Notes under the pieces: generated by a model
What the model was told of the DNA's origin: nothing
Databases searched by the model: none
The model's input: the letters and a program-made list of their open reading frames with translations, nothing else
Part shown: positions 7,164 through 13,980 of the stretch, one piece after another
Layout: every line of letters starts with the position of its first letter
How positions within the stretch are numbered: the stretch's first letter is position 1
Source: Methanobacteriota archaeon
Lineage (GTDB): Archaea; Thermoplasmatota; Thermoplasmata; RBG-16-68-12
Direction: 5' to 3'
Length of the DNA: 26,736 nt
NCBI GenBank assembly: GCA_005878635.1
Contig: VBLS01000001.1
Span: 1 to 26,736 of the forward strand
Position numbers and translations under genes: made by a program

Positions 7164-8378
7164 ATGGGGGTGGTCTGGCATCTTGCGAAGCGGGCCATAT
7201 TCCTTGTCATCACCTTCATTCTTGCGATTTACGCCACCGTCGTGATTGCGAACGGCGGCGGCCGGGTCGACCAAATCCTGAAGGACCAAATCTACACGGA
7301 TTTGAAACAGCAGTACGCGCGGAATCCGGCGTTCCAACGTCTGCCACCCCAGGAACAGGCGCGTCAGTTTAACATCTCGTACAACTCGATCATCGAGGCC
7401 CAGGGCCTAAACGAGCCGTTTTTCCAGAAATCATTCCGCTACACGTTCAACGCACTGCAGCTCAACCTCGGGCGGGCGACCCAACTCCACTCCTCGGACC
7501 TCTCCATGCGGGTCTCGGACATCATCTTTGAAAGGCTGCCGCGAAGCCTCGTCCTGTTCACGGTCGCCAACGTCGTCGCCGCCGTGTTCGGCATTTGGCT
7601 CGGACTCTGGATGGCCCGCAAGGCCCTGTCCGCGTTCGATCGCGGGATGACCGTCCTGTCCGTGACGACGTTCGTCGTGCCCCCCTGGGTCTACGGGATC
7701 TTGTTCATCCTCATTTTTGCCTACGTGTTCAAGGTGTTCCCGGCCGGAGGGCTCACGAGTGTGCCCCCGCTCCCTCCGTCTCCGCTGATCCTCGCCTTCC
7801 CGCCGCTGATTGCGGCCGGCCTCCTCGGAGCCGGCTATGTGGTCTATGCACGCCTGCGCTCGAAATACCGGCTCGTCGGCTTCGGGATCCTCGGGGCCGG
7901 CGCGGCGCTCCTATTGGTCTGGGGCCTCGTGCTGCCCGCCGACTACTTCAAGGACATGGAGTGGCACATGATCCTCCCGGCGGCGGCCGTCGCCTTCTCC
8001 GTCTTCGGATCATGGTCCTACACGACCCGGAACCTCGTCCTTCAGGTCATGGACGAGGACTTCGTCTTCGCCGCGCGAGCCAAGGGCCTGAAAGAGCGGG
8101 ACGTCCTCTCGAGGTATGTCCTGCGGGCGGCCTCGCCGCCGATCGTCACGTCGCTCGCGTTGACCCTCGCCGCGGCGTGGACGGGTGCGATCATCACGGA
8201 GACCGTCTTCCAATATCCGGGGCTCGGCCTGCTATTCTACGAGGCCATTTCCCTGTTCGACGCGCCTGTCGTCATCGGCCTCACGACGGTCTACGCGCTC
8301 CTCCTCGTGGTCACCGTATTCTTGCTGGACGTCACGTACAGTCTCCTGGATCCGCGAATCAAGGCCTTGAGGAGGTAG
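7164..8378 (+). CDS. dppB: Oligopeptide/dipeptide ABC importer permease, DppB/OppB type
   Basis: First gene of a four-gene importer operon. The 404-residue protein has an N-terminal helix (about 11-30), an extracytoplasmic stretch of roughly 95 residues, and then the conserved binding-protein-dependent permease core. The cytoplasmic coupling loop that docks on the ATPase is clear at about 295-325: FAARAKGLKERDVLSRYVLR. The C-terminal ETVFQYPGLGLLFYEA and LLDPRIK are hallmarks of DppB/OppB. Odd: between the FPAGG after the third helix and the conserved ILP segment, where family members have a short connection, there are about 65 residues with two extra hydrophobic stretches (about 205-228 and 234-256). 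The long first loop also exceeds the usual. The start is probably leaderless at 7164. Substrate is inferred as peptides. Confidence 0.93.
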   Translation: MGVVWHLAKRAIFLVITFILAIYATVVIANGGGRVDQILKDQIYTDLKQQYARNPAFQRLPPQEQARQFNISYNSIIEAQGLNEPFFQKSFRYTFNALQLNLGRATQLHSSDLSMRVSDIIFERLPRSLVLFTVANVVAAVFGIWLGLWMARKALSAFDRGMTVLSVTTFVVPPWVYGILFILIFAYVFKVFPAGGLTSVPPLPPSPLILAFPPLIAAGLLGAGYVVYARLRSKYRLVGFGILGAGAALLLVWGLVLPADYFKDMEWHMILPAAAVAFSVFGSWSYTTRNLVLQVMDEDFVFAARAKGLKERDVLSRYVLRAASPPIVTSLALTLAAAWTGAIITETVFQYPGLGLLFYEAISLFDAPVVIGLTTVYALLLVVTVFLLDVTYSLLDPRIKALRR

Positions 8379-8382
8379 CCCT

Positions 8383-9903
8383 ATGGCGATCTCCGCACCG
8401 ATCGGCCTCAAAGCCGCGTTCCTTGAGGCCGCGAGGACGAAGAGCGGACTGGCGGCCACGGCGATGCTGGGGTTCCTCATCCTGTTGGCAGTGCTGGTCC
8501 CCTTGCTCGTGCCGTTTGACGTCGTCCGTCAATGGAGCAATCCAGGACAATGGTCGGACAATCCGAAACTCGTGCCCCCCGAGTGGTCCGAGGTATTCAC
8601 GGGAAAGCGCCAGCCACGCACGGTCATCATCCCACCCGCGGGGCAATCCGGCGGCTTCGACCACGTCCGCGTTTCCTTCGAGGTCCAGGGACAGAACTAC
8701 ACGATCGTAGTGCTCAAGCAGAGCTTTGACTTCCAAGCCGACGCATTTCCCAGCGAAATCAGTCTTTACATGACCACGATGTTTGGGTCGAAAAGTCCCC
8801 TCGTGCGGTCGTGGCTCACGCGCCCGGATGGCCAAGAGGTCCAGCTATTCGAGGATACCCCGAGCCTGCGGGCGTCGAACGTGAGCCAGTTTCGTCCCGC
8901 GGACGTGATCACCTACTCGCTGACCTACCCGAGCTTCAAGGATCCGTCGTATCAGGTCTACGCGAACGTCAAACAGTGGCTGATCTCGAATAACGTCACG
9001 ACTTCAGGGGAGTGGGGCGAGCTCTTCCCCAGCCCGACAGGGTTCTACAGCAATCCTCCGAAGGCCCAGGTCCTGTTGATGGCCCAGCTCAACCACTCGA
9101 TGTTGGATCCCCGCACCGCGCAGGTCCTCAAAGGGAAGTACTCCATCAAATTCGAGGTGGACGGGTTCTCGTCGGTCGATGACGCGAACGCTCGCGCCGT
9201 CGTGTTCGGTACGGTTTATGGACTCATCGGGACCGACGACCAACGCCGCGATCTTCTGATCGCCCTTCTCTGGGGGGCGCCGGTGGCCCTCGCGTTCGGC
9301 CTGGCGGGAGCCCTCGCGACCGTGCTCATCCAGACCATCCTCGGCGCGATTTCCGGCTGGTACGGCGGGGCCGTCGACGAGTTGGTCCAACGCACCGCCG
9401 ACTTTTATCTCATCATCCCGACGTTGCCGATCCTCATCCTGATCGGGATCCTCTACCGTCCGAGCCTCATCCTGATCCTCTTCATCCTCGTGGTCTTCGG
9501 CGTCGTCGGCGCCACGACGAAAGTCACCCGATCCATCGTGCTCCAGGTGAAGGAGGAGCAGTTCATCGAAGCCGCGAGGTCCTACGGGGCGAGCCGGGGG
9601 CGGATCCTGTTCCGCTACATCTTGCCGCGGGTCATGCCCTACACCTTCGCCTTGATCGCCCTGACGGTCCCCGCGTTCATCTTCCTCGAGGCATCCTTGA
9701 GTTTCCTGGGCCTCGGAGATCCGAACCTGCCGACGTGGGGGCAACTCCTCGGGAACGCGTACGGCGCGGGGCCGGCGATCTTCTACACCTTTTGGTGGTG
9801 GGTGTTCTTCCCCGCGGCGGGCATCATCTTCACAACCGTGGCCTTCGCGTTGCTCGGGTACGCGTTCGACAAGGTCCTGAACCCCCGTCTGCGCGAGCAA
9901 TAG
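8383..9903 (+). CDS. dppC: Oligopeptide/dipeptide ABC importer permease, DppC/OppC type, with large extracytoplasmic insert
   Basis: Second permease, 506 residues against roughly 300 for ordinary DppC. After a first helix at about 26-46 comes an insert of about 240 residues with few hydrophobic runs and a beta-rich look (WSNPGQWSDNP, YTIVVLKQSFDF, ITYSLTYPSF), then the normal core from about residue 288: five hydrophobic segments and the coupling loop EAARSYGASRGRILFRYILP (395-414). The end, ALLGYAFDKVLNPRLRE, is typical. ATG at 8383 is preceded by a strong GGAGGT that overlaps the dppB stop codon, so translation is coupled. The insert lies between the first and second helices, on the outside by the usual topology, where it could contact the binding protein. 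Its fold is not recognised. Confidence 0.92.
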   Translation: MAISAPIGLKAAFLEAARTKSGLAATAMLGFLILLAVLVPLLVPFDVVRQWSNPGQWSDNPKLVPPEWSEVFTGKRQPRTVIIPPAGQSGGFDHVRVSFEVQGQNYTIVVLKQSFDFQADAFPSEISLYMTTMFGSKSPLVRSWLTRPDGQEVQLFEDTPSLRASNVSQFRPADVITYSLTYPSFKDPSYQVYANVKQWLISNNVTTSGEWGELFPSPTGFYSNPPKAQVLLMAQLNHSMLDPRTAQVLKGKYSIKFEVDGFSSVDDANARAVVFGTVYGLIGTDDQRRDLLIALLWGAPVALAFGLAGALATVLIQTILGAISGWYGGAVDELVQRTADFYLIIPTLPILILIGILYRPSLILILFILVVFGVVGATTKVTRSIVLQVKEEQFIEAARSYGASRGRILFRYILPRVMPYTFALIALTVPAFIFLEASLSFLGLGDPNLPTWGQLLGNAYGAGPAIFYTFWWWVFFPAAGIIFTTVAFALLGYAFDKVLNPRLREQ

Positions 9904-9914
9904 GAGCGGACGCC

Positions 9915-11135
9915 GTGCCGACTCTCGACGTCAAGAACCTCGTTCTCTGGTATCGGACGCGGAAGGGGCCCGTCCACGCGGTCGACAGCATTTCCTTCGC
10001 GCTCGAGCCGGGGCAGACGATCGCCCTCGTGGGGGAGAGCGGCTCGGGGAAAACATCGACGGCCAACGCGATCCTACGCTTGCTCCCCAAGAACGTCCTG
10101 CGGTACGACGGTGAGGTCGAGTTCGACGGTCAGAACGTCATGGAGCTCACGGACGAAGAGTTTCGGAGGAACGTCCGGTGGCGGGGAATCTCCATGGTCT
10201 TCCAGGGGGCGATGAACGCCCTGAATCCCGCGGTCCGCGTGGGCTTTCAGGTGGCCGAGCCGCTCATGGTCCACTACGACGTCGACCGGGACGAAGCCGC
10301 CGACCAGGCGCTGGACGTGCTCCGCAAGGTCGGGCTCCCCGCCGACATTGCCCGCCGGTATCCGCACGAACTCAGTGGCGGCATGAAGCAGCGCGTCGTC
10401 ATTGCGATGTCGCTCATCCTGAAACCGAAGGTCGTGATCCTCGACGAGCCGACGTCCGCGTTGGACGTGATGACCCAGACGAACATCATCAACCTCCTCA
10501 AGGATCTGAAGAACACGGACCGGTTGTCGTACATCTTCATCACGCACGATCTCGGCCTGGCGAGCGAGCTCGCGGATCTCGTCGGCATCATGTACGCCGG
10601 GGAGTTGATCGAGGTGGGCCCCGCGGACGGGGTGTTCGTCCGACCGAAGCACCCATACACCGGAAAACTCCTCGCGAGCGTGCCGCGGTTGCGGAGCGAG
10701 GAGGCGCCGGACTTCATCCCGGGCGCCCCGCCGGACCTGACGGCCCCACCGCCCGGGTGCCGATTCCACCTGCGATGTCCCGTCTCCTTCGAGAAGTGCG
10801 GATGGTCGGCCGAGGAATTCATCGCCCAAATGGACCTCCTCCAATCCTCCGGCGAAGCCAAAGACAAAGTCCCTTCGATTGCGTCGATGTCGGCCAAGAG
10901 TCCGACGAGTCTCCTCATCAAGCCGGGAGCGAACGGATCCGTGTCCGACTTCGTCCAAAAGCTAAACGCGTTCGTCGCGGCAACGAGCGAGAAGAATCGC
11001 TTCCTCAAATCCATCGAGTCGGTTCAAGGCAAGACGAAGTCGGTCGAGGTGAAGTTGTACGAGACGACCCCGCCGCCGATCGTCGGGACCGAGTGGAGGG
11101 CCGCGTGTTGGCTCGTGACGGAGGGGGCCGCATGA
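9915..11135 (+). CDS. dppD: Peptide ABC importer ATPase, DppD/OppD type, with interrupted C-terminal cysteine motif
   Basis: ATPase of 406 residues with all nucleotide-binding elements: Walker A GESGSGKT (40-47), Q-loop Q97, signature LSGGMKQR (153-160), Walker B VVILDEP (173-179) and switch histidine H211. It continues into the regulatory C-terminal extension of peptide transporters (PGAPPDL, then GCRFHLRCP). Those extensions usually end with four cysteines in about 50 residues, which bind an iron-sulfur cluster in characterised members. Here C282, C288 and C295 are normal but the fourth, C398 in RAACWL, comes after an insertion of about 75-80 residues. GTG at 9915 has GGAG eight bases upstream. 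The stop overlaps the next gene's ATG (ATGA). Partner is the following ATPase. Confidence 0.94.
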   Translation: MPTLDVKNLVLWYRTRKGPVHAVDSISFALEPGQTIALVGESGSGKTSTANAILRLLPKNVLRYDGEVEFDGQNVMELTDEEFRRNVRWRGISMVFQGAMNALNPAVRVGFQVAEPLMVHYDVDRDEAADQALDVLRKVGLPADIARRYPHELSGGMKQRVVIAMSLILKPKVVILDEPTSALDVMTQTNIINLLKDLKNTDRLSYIFITHDLGLASELADLVGIMYAGELIEVGPADGVFVRPKHPYTGKLLASVPRLRSEEAPDFIPGAPPDLTAPPPGCRFHLRCPVSFEKCGWSAEEFIAQMDLLQSSGEAKDKVPSIASMSAKSPTSLLIKPGANGSVSDFVQKLNAFVAATSEKNRFLKSIESVQGKTKSVEVKLYETTPPPIVGTEWRAACWLVTEGAA

Positions 11136-12157
11136 CGACCGCGCTCGCCGAGATGCCGACCGAGATTGGGCCCGAGCAGCACTCTTCGAATATCGTGGAG
11201 ACCGACAACCTGACGAAATGGTTCGACGTCGGGTTGGGCCTTTTCCGCGGTTCGCTCCACCTGAAGGCCGTGGATGGTGTCACGCTCACGATCAAACGAG
11301 CCGAGACCGTCGCCATCGTCGGCGAGAGCGGGTCGGGAAAGACGACTCTCGGCCGGACGATTATCCGCCTGCTCGAGCCCACGGGCGGGAAGTTGCTGTA
11401 CGACGGTCAGGACATCACGCATAGTGCGGAAAAGCGGCTCATGTGGCTCCGACGGAAGGCCCAGATGATTCCCCAGGATCCGTACTCGAGCGTGAATCCT
11501 GCCTTCCCCGTGTACCGGATCCTGGAGGAGCCGCTCGTCATCCACAAGCAGGGGGAATCCAAGGAACGGGAGGAGGCGGTCATGAAGGCCCTTCAGGCCG
11601 TGAAACTCAATCCCCCCACGTTCTTCGCGAACAAGTACCCCCACATGCTGAGCGGGGGGCAGCGCCAACGGGTCGCGATCGCCCGCTCCCTCATCTTGAA
11701 TCCGGAATTCATCCTCGCGGACGAGCCCGTCTCGATGCTCGACGCGTCCGTCCGAATCTCGATCCTGCGACTCCTCCGGCAGATTCAGCAGCAGTTCGGA
11801 ATCGCATTCCTCTACATCACCCACGACCTCGCCACGGCGAAGCACTTCGCCGACCGCATCGGGATCATGTACGCGGGTCGACTCGTGGAGGAGGGCCCCG
11901 TCGGTTCGGTCCTCGGGGAGCCGCTGCATCCGTATGCGCAAGCGTTGATGGGCGCAATCCCGGATCCGGACCCCGCGAACCGTCTCGTCGTCCGCCAATC
12001 GCTTCCCGGGGAGCCTCCGAATCTCGTCGACCTCCCGACCGGATGCCATTTCCATCCCCGGTGCCCGATTGCGCAAATGGGCCTCTGCGACGTCAAGGAC
12101 CCCGAACTGCGCGAGCTGAGGCCAGGTCACCGCGTCGCTTGCCACCTTGCGACCTAG
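11132..12157 (+). CDS. dppF: Peptide ABC importer ATPase, DppF/OppF type
   Basis: Second ATPase of the importer, 341 residues, the normal length. Landmarks are Walker A GESGSGKT (64-71), signature LSGGQRQR (173-180), Walker B ILADEP (194-199) and switch histidine H231. The C-terminal peptide-transporter extension has an intact cysteine set C305, C311, C319 and C337, ending GHRVACHLAT, unlike its partner. The 20-residue N-terminal leader before the first strand is acidic. Translation is coupled to dppD through an ATGA overlap, and GGAGGGGG lies just upstream. In the family DppD and DppF form a heterodimer that powers both permeases. The stop TAG lies within a CTAG shared with the convergent propeller gene. 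Confidence 0.95.
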   Translation: MTTALAEMPTEIGPEQHSSNIVETDNLTKWFDVGLGLFRGSLHLKAVDGVTLTIKRAETVAIVGESGSGKTTLGRTIIRLLEPTGGKLLYDGQDITHSAEKRLMWLRRKAQMIPQDPYSSVNPAFPVYRILEEPLVIHKQGESKEREEAVMKALQAVKLNPPTFFANKYPHMLSGGQRQRVAIARSLILNPEFILADEPVSMLDASVRISILRLLRQIQQQFGIAFLYITHDLATAKHFADRIGIMYAGRLVEEGPVGSVLGEPLHPYAQALMGAIPDPDPANRLVVRQSLPGEPPNLVDLPTGCHFHPRCPIAQMGLCDVKDPELRELRPGHRVACHLAT

Positions 12158-13710
12158 CGAATCGGCGAGCTTTGCGAAGGAGGCCGTTTGCGCCGTCGGA
12201 CGGCTAGGACGAGGATAGTCACACCGACGATTGCGGCGATCCCCGTGCCGATGAAGAGCGCGTACGGAGGCGAAGGAGGCGGGGCAGATGCGAGGCGGAA
12301 GGAGACGGTCGACCCTTGCGCTGTCTCGTTCCCTGCGATCCCGACGGCCCGAAATCCATACATCATGTCCGTGGTCAGATTGCGAACGACGAGGGAGAAC
12401 CCTCCCGCTGCGGTCAGATTGCCGGCGCGGTAGACCGTGTCTGGGCCGTTCACGGGGTAGAGAGCGAACTCGACCGCGACTCCTGGGTGAATTCCGAGAG
12501 CGACAAGTTCCCCCCGGAGGGTCGCCGACGAAGGATCGACTTGGGACGCCGTGAGGGTGCGGACTTGCAGGGCAATGGCCCCCTCGGCCTGTCGAAGAGT
12601 TCCCTCCGTCCAGTCATAATATGAGATGTGCGGCAGGCCGCGCGAGTCGATTGCGGTTCCGGTGTACCATCCTGAGACCCCGCCGGTGTCGACGGTCTCG
12701 CGGATCCATCGAGGATCCGCCTTGATGGCGAACCGCAAGTCTCCCGCGATCCGCGAATAGTACGCGATTTGCGCCCGGTCCTGTCGATCGATTGCGAAGC
12801 TCAGGTCCACGCCCGCGTCGCCTTGTCCGTCGACGAGTTCCGCGCTCCAACCGACCGACCAGCGGGTCGCGTACATCAAGCTCGCGTTCGCGCTCGCGTA
12901 GTACGCAATGTGCGGAGTTCCCCGCGAATCAAGCCGGATCCGGGAATAGAGCCCTGCCCGCGGCGTGGAATCGACGATCACTCGGCTCCAGCCGCTGGAC
13001 GTTCGCTCGGCGTACAGCAGGTTGCCGTTCCCATAATACGAGATGTGCGGCCGGCCCAACGCATCGAACACGAGGTCTGCGTATCGGGAGGTCACCGTCG
13101 TCTGGTCGACCACGTCGATGGACCATTCGGCGCCATTCCAAGCGGCGTAGCGGAGGGAACCATCAAAGCCGGTGTAGACAAGGCAGGGATTGCCCAAAGG
13201 ATTCAGGGCGAGTCGATTGAACCCCTCCGAAAACCCGGAGTCGACTCGCATCGTGGCCCAGCCACTCGCCCCTTTCGCGGCATACATGATCGCGCGTTGC
13301 GCCCGGTCGAAATAGGACACCTCGATCGTGTTGTTCGGCGCAACGACGACGTTCGTATCTCCCGCGAAATTCCCCCGACCGGCCACGAGCTCCGAGCTCC
13401 AGTTCGCTCCGTCGCGATGCGCCAAAAGCACCTCCGAGTTCGCGCTGTCTTGGTAGGAAATGTAAGGGGTATCCGCGCCCGCAAGCGTGATGGACGAGTG
13501 GACGCCGGTGTTTCCGCTCGAATCTGCGGTTTCAATCTTCCACGCAAACGGTGGCGTGGCAGGACTCGCGGCAGCGGTCACTTCCGATTGACTCAGCGCT
13601 GCTGCGCATGCGAGCAGGGCGACGAGGACGAGCATCGATGTGGCGCGGCTACCAAATGCGACCAATCGGTTCCCTCTGCGAAACCCGTGGGCCGGAAAGA
13701 AGGTTCTCAT
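12154..13710 (-). CDS. Secreted, membrane-anchored seven-repeat beta-propeller protein with FN3-like domain
   Basis: Unnamed surface protein of 518 residues. An N-terminal basic stretch and a hydrophobic run (MLVLVALLACAAALS, about 26-40) look like a signal peptide. Next come seven repeats of about 47 residues, each beginning with tryptophan plus a charged strand (WSSELV, WATMRV, WSIDVV, WSRVIV, WSAELV, WIRETV) and containing a P-H-I-S-Y-Y-like strand, which suggests a seven-bladed propeller. An FN3/Ig-like domain follows (about 375-470: VDPSSATLRGEL, then YGFRAVGIAGNE). A final helix (about 483-504) and RRRKR tail anchor it with the bulk outside. It lies between the importer genes and their binding protein but on the other strand, so a functional link is possible yet unproven. 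No catalytic motif was recognised. The start at 13710 is a choice; ATG at 13743 is possible. Confidence 0.8.
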   Translation of the reverse strand: MRTFFPAHGFRRGNRLVAFGSRATSMLVLVALLACAAALSQSEVTAAASPATPPFAWKIETADSSGNTGVHSSITLAGADTPYISYQDSANSEVLLAHRDGANWSSELVAGRGNFAGDTNVVVAPNNTIEVSYFDRAQRAIMYAAKGASGWATMRVDSGFSEGFNRLALNPLGNPCLVYTGFDGSLRYAAWNGAEWSIDVVDQTTVTSRYADLVFDALGRPHISYYGNGNLLYAERTSSGWSRVIVDSTPRAGLYSRIRLDSRGTPHIAYYASANASLMYATRWSVGWSAELVDGQGDAGVDLSFAIDRQDRAQIAYYSRIAGDLRFAIKADPRWIRETVDTGGVSGWYTGTAIDSRGLPHISYYDWTEGTLRQAEGAIALQVRTLTASQVDPSSATLRGELVALGIHPGVAVEFALYPVNGPDTVYRAGNLTAAGGFSLVVRNLTTDMMYGFRAVGIAGNETAQGSTVSFRLASAPPPSPPYALFIGTGIAAIVGVTILVLAVRRRKRPPSQSSPIR

Positions 13711-13897
13711 TCTTTCGGTTCGAATCGTCCCCGCCCGCGGCATGGCTCGAGCGCGTATTGGATTGGAACAGAAAATCCGAGCCGCCTCCTCGCACCGCGA
13801 AAAGGTAGGACGTTTATCGAAGAAACGGAGAAAGTTTGAGACAATTTTCGAACGGGACGAGCCCGCAGGCCAGAGGACGTCCAACCGTGGGAGATAC

Positions 13898-13907
13898 GCA
13901 TAAATAC
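13898..13907 (+). promoter_or_regulatory. TATA-like box for the substrate-binding protein gene
   Basis: GCATAAATAC on the plus strand predicts a transcription start near 13930. That leaves a leader of about 50 nt with GGAG at 13967-13970, ten bases before ATG at 13981. Unlike most promoters in this window it gives a leadered mRNA. Confidence 0.5.
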
Positions 13908-13980
13908 GCAAGGGACGCTTTCCGTCCGGCGCGCCGGGGGAGGAGTGCTTTCTTTCTCGGTTGCGCGGAGTTGAACTACA

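Noticed and set aside
12154..13710. Sialidase or other BNR-repeat glycosidase
   Set aside because: Repeats resemble a propeller but the Asp-box motif (S-x-D-x-G-x-T-W) and an arginine triad are not seen.
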